From contig DXJG01000002.1 of the NCBI GenBank assembly GCA_019056805.1, positions 39,855 to 103,854 on the forward strand: 64,000 nucleotides of DNA, in the 5' to 3' direction. The DNA is from Candidatus Baldrarchaeota archaeon. Lineage in GTDB: Archaea; Asgardarchaeota; Baldrarchaeia; Baldrarchaeales; DXJG01. Below, one piece after another: positions 34,214 through 44,065 of the stretch. The notes beneath the pieces were generated by a model. That model was not told the DNA's origin and made no database searches. It saw only the letters and a list, made by a program, of their open reading frames with translations. The position numbers and the translations under genes are program-made. The stretch's first letter is position 1, and every line of letters begins with the position of its first letter.

Positions 34214-35344
34214 TTAGCTGACTGGTTTCCATAGAATGTTTAATTTGTCTGCAATTTTATAGGCTTTTTCCATTTCTTTTCCACTAGGCCGTCTATCAAT
34301 ATCACTGTATTTTGGGTTTCCAGGAACTTGAAATAGAGGCCTATACTGTTCCATGATATTTACTAGAGCTTTAGGACAGTTTTCAGCTATCCATTCTAAT
34401 ATTGGACGGGTACAACATTCTATGTGATTTGGCAGTACTAAGTGTCTAATAATCATACCAGAAGTACCTTGTGCAACTGTTTCATCATAAGCCATTTTAT
34501 GATTCCTTGAAACTATACTCCAATAATTTGGAACTTTTGAAAGGCGTTTTGCGCACTCATCACTTCCATATTTAAAGTCAGGAAGCCAAAAATCAATGAT
34601 ATCCAGAAGTAGTTTCATCAGTTCCTTTGAGCAATACATATTAGAGTTCCATAGTTGAGCAATATTAACTGTAGTATACTTCATGGATGCAATTATATGA
34701 TATGCATTAGGTGTAGGTTCCCCACCGACCCAATTAACATTTCTCGCACCTTCTCTCTTAAGACTATTAACAATTCTGGCTAACTTTTCAGGTGTAACGA
34801 CTTCACCATTATCGGGATTATTTGAAATATCCCAGTTCTGACAGAAAACACATGGACCAAAATTACAACCAGCAAAGAAAATAGTCCCCGATGGAACTAG
34901 CGGGGCTTCTTCTCCCATGTGGAGAAACGCTGTGGAAACTCTCGCTTTATCATCAATTCTACAGAATCCTCTTTCGCCTTCCAATCTGTTAACTTCACAG
35001 CGTCTTTCACAAAAACAACACTTCTGAAGAATACGGCAGGCAATTTCTACCTTCAAATCTAGATAAGAAACTTTAGGAGAATCTAAATCTTCAAGATTTA
35101 CTTGATTACTATCAATTTTCTTAAGTAGAGATCTAAATCTTTTACTCGCTTTATTGTGCGCAAACCAAAGTCTTTCGATGGGAGCATCTAAACTTACATC
35201 AACCGATACTTTTTTAGCGATTAAAAACTTAGCAGGCAAATTACCTTGCATAATAGCATAATATCGCCTAAGTCTTTCCTTTACTTCAATATTACGCCAA
35301 ACAGCAACAGCATCAGGCCTATAAAACATCCACAAACCCAACAA
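34214..35344 (-). CDS. Radical SAM protein, PflA/AmrS-like, with CX4CX2C cluster
   Basis: 376 residues. A region with four cysteines (KCCFCERRCEVNRLEGERGFC) precedes FFAGCNFGPCVFCQNWDISN. The CQNWDIS context and WVGGEPTPNAYHI later are those of radical-SAM activase-like proteins. The cluster spacing is C-X4-C-X2-C, not the usual C-X3-C-X2-C; the coding DNA (TGTAATTTTGGTCCATGT) confirms the extra residue. The reaction is unknown. It is convergent with the AmrS/zinc-ribbon pair. Confidence 0.8.
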   Translation of the reverse strand: MLGLWMFYRPDAVAVWRNIEVKERLRRYYAIMQGNLPAKFLIAKKVSVDVSLDAPIERLWFAHNKASKRFRSLLKKIDSNQVNLEDLDSPKVSYLDLKVEIACRILQKCCFCERRCEVNRLEGERGFCRIDDKARVSTAFLHMGEEAPLVPSGTIFFAGCNFGPCVFCQNWDISNNPDNGEVVTPEKLARIVNSLKREGARNVNWVGGEPTPNAYHIIASMKYTTVNIAQLWNSNMYCSKELMKLLLDIIDFWLPDFKYGSDECAKRLSKVPNYWSIVSRNHKMAYDETVAQGTSGMIIRHLVLPNHIECCTRPILEWIAENCPKALVNIMEQYRPLFQVPGNPKYSDIDRRPSGKEMEKAYKIADKLNILWKPVS

Positions 35345-35468
35345 CCTCCAGATTCATCCAATACAAAATAAGATTAGCACATTATATCTACATTTCTAAT
35401 AGACTCTTATACCACAATAAAGAAGTTTTATCCTAACAAAAATGTAGGTCAAAAGAAGAAGTTAAAAT

Positions 35469-37286
35469 TTACATCACTGTTACTGATTTTGCTAGGTTAC
35501 GAGGTTTATCTGGATCCACTCCTCTTTTTACAGCTACATAATAGGAAAACAATTGAAGTGGGATTATATAAGTGATTGGTGAAAATATAGGAAACGTTGA
35601 CGGTATTTTGAAGGTAACATCCGCTAGTTGTGGGACTTTTTGATCTTTTTGATCTACTACTGCTATTATTTCTGCTCCCCTGGCTTTCATTTCCATAATA
35701 TTCCCTATTATATGTTTGTGTGTTTCATCTGGAGGCGCTATAAAGACGCACGGATATCCAGGTTCTATTAGTGCAATGGGTCCGTGTTTAGATTCTCCTG
35801 CCGGATAACCTTCTGCATGAATATACGATATTTCTTTTAGTTTTAGAGCTCCTTCTAATGCCGTTGCTGTACTTATCCCTCTTCCCAAGAAGTAAAAGTT
35901 ACTTTTTAGATAATACCTTTCTGCCATGGTTTTCGCTTTTTCTTCGTGCACCTCTATGATTTCTTTCACTTTTTGTGGTATTTGATATAATTCTGAAAGT
36001 AATTGTTTCGTCTCTGTTTCTGCTAATGATCCATTTTGTTTTGCTAAATTTATTGTTATTAATGCTAAGGTTGCAAGTTGTGTTGTAAAGGTTTTTGTTG
36101 CTACCACGCCTATTTCTGGTCCCGCCTGCATGTAAATCGTGTGATGAGCAATTCTTGTTATAGAACTTCCCAAAACATTAGTTATTGCTAAGATCTTTGC
36201 ACCATACTTTGCTGCATGTCTTACAGCATTTAATGTATCCGCTGTTTCTCCCGATTGAGTTATTGCTATAATTACAGCGTTTTCATCTAATGTTTCTCCT
36301 ACAAGTTCTGGAAACTCAGAAGCAATTATTGCCTGTGAATATGTTTTTGCAAGGTTCGAAAACATGTACGCGCCAGTTAACCCTGCATGATAAGAAGTAC
36401 CAGCAGCCACAAAATATATTCGGTTCGCTTTCATTAAGTTTTCAACAAAAACATTTACGTATTCTGGACGCACTCTAAGTGTGTCTTTTATCGCTCTGGG
36501 CTGTTCATGTATCTCTTTTAGGATAAAGTGAGGAAATCCACCTTTTTGAGCCATTTCTGCAGTCCAGTTTATAACCTTAACTTCCTTAGTTAAAATCTCT
36601 CCATTAAGATTTTGTACAGTCACACTATATGGAGTTAATACTGCTATTTCACCATCATTGAGAAAAATCACTCTATTTGTCATTGGCAAAAACGCTGGAA
36701 TATCTGATGCGCAATAAACAGCTTTTTCACCAATTCCGATAACTAAAGGACTGTCCTTTCTAGCACAAACAATTTTATTTGGCTCGTCAGCATAAATGAC
36801 AGCTATAGCGTATGAACCTTTTAACTGTTTAAGAGTTTCCCTTACAGCATCTGCTAAATTGTAACCCCTTTTTACATAGTTTTCAATTAAATGTGAAATA
36901 ACTTCGCTATCTGTCTCTGATCGAAATACATGGCCCTCTTTTTCGAGTTGTCTCCTTAGTTCCAAAAAGTTTTCTATTATTCCATTATGTACAACTGCTA
37001 TTTTTTCTGTACAGTCGGTATGTGGATGGGCATTATGTTTTGATGGTGCCCCATGCGTCGCCCATCGAGTATGTCCTATACCTACATGTCCTGGAAGCGA
37101 ATCAAAATTTAATTTTTTATGAATTTCGTCGATTTTTCCCTTATCTTTCTTTGTGTGCAATGTGGAGTTGTATATAGTTGTTATCCCTACTGAATCATAG
37201 CCACGATACTCTAATCTCTTAAGACATTCCCTTAGTAAACTTGCAACCTTTTGATTGTTAGACGCGATGCCGATAATACCGCACAC
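35469..37286 (-). CDS. glmS: Glutamine--fructose-6-phosphate aminotransferase (isomerizing)
   Basis: 605 residues. The N-terminal class II glutaminase begins MCGIIGIASN, where Cys2 becomes the nucleophile, and contains GIGHTRWATHG. Two SIS domains follow (VAAGTSYHAGLTGAYMF, ITQSGETADTLNAVRHA, EGYPAGESKHGPIALI) and the protein ends DKPRNLAKSVTVM, the conserved GlmS tail. It makes glucosamine-6-phosphate for amino-sugar and glycan synthesis. GTG start with GGAGG 7 bases upstream. Confidence 0.97.
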   Translation of the reverse strand: MCGIIGIASNNQKVASLLRECLKRLEYRGYDSVGITTIYNSTLHTKKDKGKIDEIHKKLNFDSLPGHVGIGHTRWATHGAPSKHNAHPHTDCTEKIAVVHNGIIENFLELRRQLEKEGHVFRSETDSEVISHLIENYVKRGYNLADAVRETLKQLKGSYAIAVIYADEPNKIVCARKDSPLVIGIGEKAVYCASDIPAFLPMTNRVIFLNDGEIAVLTPYSVTVQNLNGEILTKEVKVINWTAEMAQKGGFPHFILKEIHEQPRAIKDTLRVRPEYVNVFVENLMKANRIYFVAAGTSYHAGLTGAYMFSNLAKTYSQAIIASEFPELVGETLDENAVIIAITQSGETADTLNAVRHAAKYGAKILAITNVLGSSITRIAHHTIYMQAGPEIGVVATKTFTTQLATLALITINLAKQNGSLAETETKQLLSELYQIPQKVKEIIEVHEEKAKTMAERYYLKSNFYFLGRGISTATALEGALKLKEISYIHAEGYPAGESKHGPIALIEPGYPCVFIAPPDETHKHIIGNIMEMKARGAEIIAVVDQKDQKVPQLADVTFKIPSTFPIFSPITYIIPLQLFSYYVAVKRGVDPDKPRNLAKSVTVM

Positions 37287-37532
37287 TAGCGAACCTCCAA
37301 AATCGGTGAGGAGGTATCTACTTCAGATAACTTATTAAGTATTATTAAGAAAATATTTAGAATTGTCTAGTCAACTTTTTTACATACAAATAGCCGCCCT
37401 CTGAAAGCAAGAGTAATTTTGGACAAAAAGAAAGGAGATCATACTTTTAACTTTAATATTAAGTTAGGAACAGTAACTATTATAAAATCATTTGTAATAT
37501 TATAAAATACATTTTACATGGAGGTAACTTGC

Positions 37533-38480
37533 TTGAATCCTTATGTACTGTTTAAGAGAGAAGACAAGTATGTTGTTGTTCCCGCTAAGCTACTTGACGA
37601 ACCAAACAAGATATTGGCAGTTGCCAATCCACTAAGAATAAAAATTCTGAAAATACTTGCAGAACAACCCATGTATTCTCGTCAATTAGCCAATTTCCTA
37701 AAAGTTGACGAACAAACCATATATTATCATGTTAAGTTTTTAGAAAAAGCGGGTCTTATAAAACTTCAAAGAAGAGAGGAGAAAAAGGGAGCTGTAGCAA
37801 AATATTACACAGTGGAGTCGCCCAGTTTAGTATTTAACCTAACTGAACCAAAAGATGTTGAAGAGTTTATCTTGCCTAAAGTCCCGCTAAGTGAAAAGGC
37901 CAGAAATTTCTTAAATCCTCATTTAAAAAATGGAGATTTAGATACGCTTATTATAATTGGAAGCCCTGATTCACATGGCCCATATAGAAGCCAAGCAAGA
38001 GATGGGCACTACGCGGTAGATTTAGCCATTTTTCTTGGGTCAATTTCCCGTTGTGAACCAAATTTTATTACACGATTAGACACTGAAATAAGGGAAAGTG
38101 ATTTGAAAAGAAACTTAATATTAGTGGGCGGTCCAATTGTTAATACTGTGACATATAAGATTAATGAAAATCTTCCTATCTACTTTGATGTAAGTCATCA
38201 AAGTAGAATTGTTTCAAAAATATCTCATAAAGTATATTATGAAGATGAATGTGGTATTATTGTAAAGATATCCAATCCTTTTAATCCTGATAATACAGGC
38301 ATTTTAGTTTTAGCAGGAAAACGTTATTGGGGTACACGAGCAGCAATAATAGCCGTTGTTAAACATCTTGATGAAGTTGCAGAGAATAATTTTTATAATT
38401 CTGATATTCCAGCAAGGGTAGTTAAAGGTATAGATGAAGACAGTGATGGAATAATCGATACTGTAGAGTTCCTAGAGTGA
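37533..38480 (+). CDS. Winged-helix regulator fused to an S-layer-like domain
   Basis: About 315 residues. The N-terminal ArsR-type winged helix (ILAVANPLRIKILKILAEQ, SRQLANFLKVDEQTIYYHVKFL) is followed by about 190 residues resembling domains of archaeal S-layer proteins. These include IIGSPDSHGPYRSQARDGHYAVDLA, LILVGGPIVNTVTYKINENLP, and the ending KGIDEDSDGIIDTVEFLE, a Ca-binding-like DxDxDG tail. No signal peptide, so it is cytoplasmic. It could sense envelope material or simply reuse the fold. Start TTG 37533 lies 8 bases after GGAGG; the track ATG 37518 overlaps the RBS. Confidence 0.78.
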   Translation: MNPYVLFKREDKYVVVPAKLLDEPNKILAVANPLRIKILKILAEQPMYSRQLANFLKVDEQTIYYHVKFLEKAGLIKLQRREEKKGAVAKYYTVESPSLVFNLTEPKDVEEFILPKVPLSEKARNFLNPHLKNGDLDTLIIIGSPDSHGPYRSQARDGHYAVDLAIFLGSISRCEPNFITRLDTEIRESDLKRNLILVGGPIVNTVTYKINENLPIYFDVSHQSRIVSKISHKVYYEDECGIIVKISNPFNPDNTGILVLAGKRYWGTRAAIIAVVKHLDEVAENNFYNSDIPARVVKGIDEDSDGIIDTVEFLE

Positions 38481-38524
38481 AACACAAATAGAAAATTAGT
38501 AAGAATATTACGCAGGTGAAAAGT

Positions 38525-40447
38525 TTGGAGGAAAAATATGACTACAAAAAACTAGGATTTAAAGCCGGTTTAGAGATTCATGTTCAACTTGATACAAAGA
38601 AAAAACTCTTTTGCCGTTGCCCTGTAATTCTCCGTACGGACGAGCCAGATTTCTATGTCAAAAGATTTTTCAGACCAGTTATGGGCGAGATGGGAGAATT
38701 CGATAAAGCTATGCTAAGAGAATTTGAAAAGGGACTAACAATAATCTACGAAGGGTACAATGACACTACATGTTCATACGAACTCGATGAAACACCACCG
38801 TTCCCTCTTAACGAAGAAGCCATAGAGATAGCACTCATGATATGCCTATTATTAAACTGCAATGTTGTAGACGAGCTACATGTTTGTAGAAAAAATTACC
38901 TAGATGGTTCAGTTCCCTGCGGTTTTCAAAGAACAATCTACATTGGAGGAGGCGGATATCTCCCTATCAATGGAAAGAAGATAAGTATCTTACATGTTTA
39001 TCTCGAAGAAGAAGCAGCAAGAAAAGATGATAAAAAGAGTAAAGGGAAAACTGTTTACTACAAACTTGATCGACTTGGAATACCACTCGTTGAAATAGTA
39101 ACAGGTCCTGATATGCATACACCACAAGAAGTTGTAGAAACCGCAAAACGTTTAGGTACGCTTTTAAAAACAACCGGAAAAGTTAGAAGAGGACTTGGCA
39201 CCATAAGACAAGATATAAACGTAAGTATCGAGGGAGGAGCAAGAGTAGAGCTAAAAGGTATACAACTTTTAGACATGATACCTAAAGCTATCAACATGGA
39301 GATTAGAAGACAACTCGAACTTATAAAAATAAAAGAGAAACTCAAAGAAAGAAACATAAAACCAGAAGACATCAAAGAGAACTTTATAGATGTAACACAA
39401 ATATTTCAAGATACTAAATGCAAATTTTTAAAGAAAACCATAGAGAGAGGTGAAAAAGTTCTAGCCGTAAAACTTAAAGGATTTGGTGGATTATTAGGCA
39501 AAGAAATACAACCAAACAGAAGATTCGGAACAGAACTCTCAGATCGAGTAAAAGCTTATACAACTCTAAAAGGCATAATACATTCAGATGAGAACTTACC
39601 TGCATATGGATTTTCTGAAGAGGAAATTAAGAAACTTTTTGAACAAACAGAAAAAGGTGAAAATGATGCCATAGTTATAGTGGCTGGCGAAGAAAACGAA
39701 GCTAAACGAGCATTAAAATTGGTTATTGAACGTGCCCGAACAGCCTTAAAAGGAGTTCCGGAAGAGACCAGACAGGTAAAAGAGGACGGAACATCATCCC
39801 TCCTTAGAGAACTACATGGCCAAGCAAGATTATACCCGGACACAGATACACCACCTATTACAATTTCTAAAAACCGAATAGAAAAAATAAGAACAAATCT
39901 CCCAGAATATCCTTGGGATATGAAGAAGAGAATAATAAAAGAATATAATTTAAGTAATGAATTCGCAGAACTACTTATTTATGAGGGACTAGCTAGCTTT
40001 TTCGAAGAAATTGTGAAGAAATACAATTTATCTCCAGTCTTAGTAGCGTCAACCTTATTTCAAACATTAAAAGCCTTGCACAGAGACGGTATACCAGTAG
40101 AAAATCTTACACAAGAACATTTGAGAAAACTGTTTGAATCACTATCTCATGGAATGTTTGCTAAAGAAGCAATTCCTACCATATTGACCCTATGGGCTAA
40201 AAAACCAAATCAAGAATTATCTAGTATCTTAAAGGAAGCAGGAGTTTTGGCTATTTCAGAAGAAGAACTTAAGGAAATCATTCAAAAAATTATTCAAGAA
40301 AACATGAACTTAATTAGAGAACGTGGAACGGGAGCCTTTGGGCCTTTAATGGGTAAAGTTATGAGCAAAGTCCGGGGCAGGATAGATGGAGCAACAGTTA
40401 GTAGGATACTCCAACAAAAAATAAAAGAGGCGTTACATAGCGATTAA
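38525..40447 (+). CDS. gatE: Glutamyl-tRNA(Gln) amidotransferase subunit E
   Basis: About 640 residues. KLGFKAGLEIHVQLDTKKKLFCRCP is the GatB/GatE cradle start, and PLVEIVTGPDMHTPQE, GTIRQDINVSI and YPDTDTPPI are conserved. An AspRS-like GAD insertion and a C-terminal YqeY-like tail (GAFGPLMGKVMSKVRGRIDGATVSRIL) identify GatE rather than GatB. With GatD it converts Glu-tRNA(Gln) to Gln-tRNA(Gln). TTG 38525, 6 bases after AGGTG, is preferred over the GTG inside the RBS. It is convergent with gatD, with stop codons 15 bases apart. Confidence 0.95.
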   Translation: MEEKYDYKKLGFKAGLEIHVQLDTKKKLFCRCPVILRTDEPDFYVKRFFRPVMGEMGEFDKAMLREFEKGLTIIYEGYNDTTCSYELDETPPFPLNEEAIEIALMICLLLNCNVVDELHVCRKNYLDGSVPCGFQRTIYIGGGGYLPINGKKISILHVYLEEEAARKDDKKSKGKTVYYKLDRLGIPLVEIVTGPDMHTPQEVVETAKRLGTLLKTTGKVRRGLGTIRQDINVSIEGGARVELKGIQLLDMIPKAINMEIRRQLELIKIKEKLKERNIKPEDIKENFIDVTQIFQDTKCKFLKKTIERGEKVLAVKLKGFGGLLGKEIQPNRRFGTELSDRVKAYTTLKGIIHSDENLPAYGFSEEEIKKLFEQTEKGENDAIVIVAGEENEAKRALKLVIERARTALKGVPEETRQVKEDGTSSLLRELHGQARLYPDTDTPPITISKNRIEKIRTNLPEYPWDMKKRIIKEYNLSNEFAELLIYEGLASFFEEIVKKYNLSPVLVASTLFQTLKALHRDGIPVENLTQEHLRKLFESLSHGMFAKEAIPTILTLWAKKPNQELSSILKEAGVLAISEEELKEIIQKIIQENMNLIRERGTGAFGPLMGKVMSKVRGRIDGATVSRILQQKIKEALHSD

Positions 40448-40462
40448 AACATAATTTAATCC

Positions 40463-41842
40463 TTAAAGTTCTTTTATAATTTTATCAATTTCCAGGATTC
40501 CACCTTGAAGAACGATATAACCATTATAGGGCTCTCTCTCAGTGATTTCACCAGCAATATTTGTTTGCATAAGTTTCTTTACTTCATCCATGTTTTGTGT
40601 ATGACCTAAAACCCACATTAACTTCACATATGCCACTTCTGGAAGCATGTTCATACCCGGAATTACACCAAAATTTAAGAGATCTCTTCCTGTTTCATAA
40701 ACATTCATCCCAACAAAACCCCAAAGACATTGAGTAGTCATAACAACTGGGATATTTTCATCGATTGCTCTCTTTACAGCGTCAAAAAGATAAGTTGCAA
40801 CATGGCCTAGTCCGGTTCCAGCAATTACAATTCCTTTATATCCAGCGTCGACAAAATGATGTATAACATCTGGCCGCATTCCCGGGTAAAAATAGATCAA
40901 AGCCACATGGTCTTCAAGTTTCACATCCACAGAAACGGAACCTTCTGTTCTTTTTCTGTAGTCATTTCTGAACATCGTAATTTTTCCATTTTCAACTTTA
41001 CCAAGTGGAATATCACCAATTGTTCTAAAAGCATCCCTGCGAGAGGAATGCATCTTTCTAACTCTGGTACCTCTGTGAATTAATGAGTAATTATCACTCG
41101 TAGTTCCATGCATGCAAACGGTAACTTCAGCAACATCACCTTTTGATGCAAGAGTTACTGCATTAATTAAATTTACAGCAGCATCGCTGGACGGTCTGTC
41201 ACTACTTCTTTGGGAACCCACTAACACGACAGGAACAGGCAGGTTTCTCAACATAAACGATAAAGCAGCTGCTGTGAAACTCATAGTATCCGTCCCATGA
41301 CCCAGAACAACTCCTTGCGAATTGTTTTCATTGATTTCTTTCTCGACCTCTTTTGCAATTTTAATCCAATGTTCAGGAGTCATATTTTCACTAAATAATT
41401 CAAATAAGAGTCTTGGATAAACAAAAGCTATATCCGCCAATTCAGGAACCATACTGTAAAGTTCTTCTGGAGTCAAGGCAGGAATTACAGCACCACTACG
41501 ATAATCAAGTCTACTAGCGATCGTACCTCCACACCCTAACAAAGGTATTCTTGGTTTTCTTTCATCAGGTTTTACGGAGGGAGATGGAAGTTTATACTGT
41601 CCAGGCTCATAACCGATTTCTTTCATCTCAATAATGTCATCAACATTTAAACCAGTGTTATATCCCGTGGGAAGCTTAATCGTGATATGTCTATCATCAG
41701 CGAGTTGATATCTGGGTAAAATTATTCCTCGAAAGCTTCCGGTTTTTGTGATAACCTCTACAACACTCCAAACTTTTACTCCAAATTTTTCTAGTATTTT
41801 TCTTGCTTTTCCTCTATAACCTTCATAAACATCTTCATTCAC
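40463..41842 (-). CDS. gatD: Glutamyl-tRNA(Gln) amidotransferase subunit D
   Basis: 459 residues. The N-terminal beta-domain (GVKVWSVVEVITKTGSFRGIILPRY) is specific to GatD. An asparaginase domain follows with GCGGTIASRLDYRSGAV (first catalytic Thr), VVLGHGTDTMSFTAAAL (second Thr-Asp) and VVLVGSQRSSDRPSSDAAVN. It releases ammonia from glutamine for GatE. Archaeal gatD and gatE are often apart; here they face each other. GTG start with GAGGTG upstream. Confidence 0.96.
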   Translation of the reverse strand: MNEDVYEGYRGKARKILEKFGVKVWSVVEVITKTGSFRGIILPRYQLADDRHITIKLPTGYNTGLNVDDIIEMKEIGYEPGQYKLPSPSVKPDERKPRIPLLGCGGTIASRLDYRSGAVIPALTPEELYSMVPELADIAFVYPRLLFELFSENMTPEHWIKIAKEVEKEINENNSQGVVLGHGTDTMSFTAAALSFMLRNLPVPVVLVGSQRSSDRPSSDAAVNLINAVTLASKGDVAEVTVCMHGTTSDNYSLIHRGTRVRKMHSSRRDAFRTIGDIPLGKVENGKITMFRNDYRKRTEGSVSVDVKLEDHVALIYFYPGMRPDVIHHFVDAGYKGIVIAGTGLGHVATYLFDAVKRAIDENIPVVMTTQCLWGFVGMNVYETGRDLLNFGVIPGMNMLPEVAYVKLMWVLGHTQNMDEVKKLMQTNIAGEITEREPYNGYIVLQGGILEIDKIIKEL

Positions 41843-41853
41843 TTACAAACACC

Positions 41854-43452
41854 TCAACTTATATGTTTAGAAACATATGGACCGTCTTTTCGATAACCTA
41901 AGGAATAGTAGTATTCTCTTACTCCTATACCACTAGTTACTAAAATCTTTTTAGCATCAAATTCTTCTCTAGCTATTCTCTCAGCTTCCATCAACAACCT
42001 TCTACCATAACCTCTATGTTGCCATTCTTCTTCCTCAGGAACTTTTCCCAACTTAACAAGGGGGCCATAAACATGTAATTCCCTAACAATTGCTGAGGGC
42101 GTTTCATTAATTTCAGGCCTATGCGCTTTTTCAGAAGGTATTCGTAATCTAAGAAAACCTATCAAAATATCATTTTTAACATCTTCATAAGAAAGAAATA
42201 ATTCTACACCTTCAGAAGCTTTGTACTTCAAGGTTTTCAGTCTAATATTCTCGATATTAGGTTCTAAACCTAATTTTAGCATTACATGACCTACTTCCCG
42301 GCAACGAATGCAATAACATCTTTCTCCTAGCTTTCTAAGTTCCCTCCAAACAATTTCCCTTAAATTTCCTTTCTTAGGTCCAGCAGCAATAACTGTTGCT
42401 GGTATATCACGCATAACACGCTTAATACGCACATACCTAGGAATATACTTCCTTTTTACCTCAACTAATAACCTAATGAGCTCGTCGTCAGTTAAAGGGC
42501 TATATCTTCCCTTTTGCCACATATCATATAAGGTAGTTCCAGGAACAACTAAAGTAGGGTAAATCTTTAATTCATCAGGCTTAAATCTGGAATCAGAAAA
42601 AACACGTTTAAACATTCTAAGATCACGTTCAAAGTTTGAGCCCGGCAATCCAGGCATTAAATGATAGGTTACTTTAAGTCCTGCATCTTTTAATATTCTG
42701 GTAGCTTCAACAACATCTTCTACACTATGTCCCCTTTTAACTAAATCATAAATATAATTGTAAATAGTTTGTACACCAAGCTCTACCCTTGTAACTCCCA
42801 TCTTTAACATACGATCCACATGTTGCACCTTACAAAAATCGGGTCTAGTTTCTACGGTAATACCAACATTTCTAATGTCAGTTTTTTCTGCTTTGTTCTG
42901 AGCTTCTTCTAAAGTCATAGAATTATCATTATTCATAGCATCTAAACATCGCCTAATAAACCACTCCTGATAACAGAGCGGATAAGCAGGAAAAGTACCA
43001 CCCATAACAATTAATTCAACTTTATCGATGGGATGGCCAATAGTTTTTAACTGTTCTAAACGATTTTTAACCTGGGCATAAGGATCAAACATGTTGTGTA
43101 AAGCTCTCATAGTAGCAGGCTCACGACCAGTATAACTCTGAGGAACGTCCCCAAAAACAGAATCAGGACCACCAGGACAATAAATACAACGACCATGAGG
43201 ACATGGATAAGGTTTAGCCATAACAGCAACTATCGCAACACCAGAAATAGTACGGACAGGCTTTCTCTTCAAAATTTTCAGAAGTTTATCCCTCAAATCG
43301 GGAGAAACAGAACTTAAAATTTCAGAGTTACTAGGTATCCTATCTAGCCCGTACTTTTTACAAACTAAAGTCTTAATACGATTAACATCTTCCTCTGTTA
43401 AAATTTCACGATTTAGGAGTTCTTCTATAATTTCCCTATAAATGACTTCCAA
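41854..43452 (-). CDS. elp3: Elp3-family tRNA uridine(34) acetyltransferase (radical SAM + GNAT)
   Basis: 532 residues. The radical-SAM domain has CPHGRCIYCPGGP, and GVTRVELGVQTIYNYIYDLVKRGH and YHLMPGLPGSNFERD are typical Elp3 blocks. A C-terminal GNAT acetyltransferase domain ends WQHRGYGRRLLMEAERIA. It builds the carboxymethyl side chain on wobble uridine. TTG start 43452 with GAGGG upstream. The gatD RBS begins just beyond its stop, so elp3 and gatD are probably cotranscribed. Confidence 0.95.
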   Translation of the reverse strand: MEVIYREIIEELLNREILTEEDVNRIKTLVCKKYGLDRIPSNSEILSSVSPDLRDKLLKILKRKPVRTISGVAIVAVMAKPYPCPHGRCIYCPGGPDSVFGDVPQSYTGREPATMRALHNMFDPYAQVKNRLEQLKTIGHPIDKVELIVMGGTFPAYPLCYQEWFIRRCLDAMNNDNSMTLEEAQNKAEKTDIRNVGITVETRPDFCKVQHVDRMLKMGVTRVELGVQTIYNYIYDLVKRGHSVEDVVEATRILKDAGLKVTYHLMPGLPGSNFERDLRMFKRVFSDSRFKPDELKIYPTLVVPGTTLYDMWQKGRYSPLTDDELIRLLVEVKRKYIPRYVRIKRVMRDIPATVIAAGPKKGNLREIVWRELRKLGERCYCIRCREVGHVMLKLGLEPNIENIRLKTLKYKASEGVELFLSYEDVKNDILIGFLRLRIPSEKAHRPEINETPSAIVRELHVYGPLVKLGKVPEEEEWQHRGYGRRLLMEAERIAREEFDAKKILVTSGIGVREYYYSLGYRKDGPYVSKHIS

Positions 43453-43595
43453 ACATATCCCTCACAGTCAAAATTGCCCTGACTAACTAGTAAGAACAGT
43501 CATCAAATCTAACCTGTAATTTCCCTAAGGAAATAAAATCAAAACAAGATATGAGTATTTCTATAAACAATAAATCGCTATTAAAATGAGAAATG

Positions 43596-43757
43596 TTATA
43601 CGGGCTGTCCACTAGACTTCTTAAGGACCACATACTTAATGTAATTCTTTCTATTTCTCACACGTGGAACTAGACTTCTTCTAGGCTTACCTTCAACTTT
43701 TGGAGTCTGATTTCTAACTTTTCCAGCCTTACTTAATGAACCGTGTGAACCAGGCAT
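43596..43757 (-). CDS. rps30e: 30S ribosomal protein eS30
   Basis: Below the length cut of the ORF track. The minus-strand frame from ATG 43757 to TAA 43596 encodes 53 residues: [20 protein letters not shown], then [20 protein letters not shown]. This is the eS30 signature, a very basic protein with the conserved GSLxKAGKVRxQTPK block. A GGTGA lies 6 bases before the ATG. eS30 is found in eukaryotes and in part of the Archaea (TACK and Asgard), which helps place the organism. It is transcribed toward elp3. Confidence 0.95.
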   Translation of the reverse strand: MPGSHGSLSKAGKVRNQTPKVEGKPRRSLVPRVRNRKNYIKYVVLKKSSGQPV

Positions 43758-44065
43758 AATTTATCACCGATTCTAACCTTTTAATTTTCCTTATTAAACT
43801 TTATGTTTGATACTTTCTATAAAAATAATATTTTCAATCGTCAACCAGCAAAATTCGTAATAAACTCGAATTTCATAGACTTCAAACTCTCGATAGAAAA
43901 TGAAATATAACCAGACAAAACATGTTAGAACACTTTTATAGCCACCTACTTCGTGGAAAAGCTTAAATTAAAGGTCTGAACTGTATAATTAATGAAACAT
44001 GATTGATACGCTAATTTTCTGTTTAACGTATCAATCATGTTTCTAAACTTTTTGAGGCGTATAAA
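43758..44065. other. Intergenic region with subtilase promoter
   Basis: About 310 AT-rich bases between divergent eS30 and the subtilase. The TATA-like GCTTAAATTAAA near 43960 could start transcription near 43988. A 17-bp inverted repeat is listed separately. The RBS GAGGCG sits 8 bases before the subtilase ATG. Confidence 0.45.
43994..44043. repeat. Perfect 17-bp inverted repeat (hairpin) before the subtilase gene
   Basis: GAAACATGATTGATACG (43994-44010) and CGTATCAATCATGTTTC (44027-44043) are exact reverse complements around a 16-base loop. The structure ends 22 bases before the ATG. It could be an operator for a dimeric regulator or an RNA hairpin at the 5' end of the message. Confidence 0.9.
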
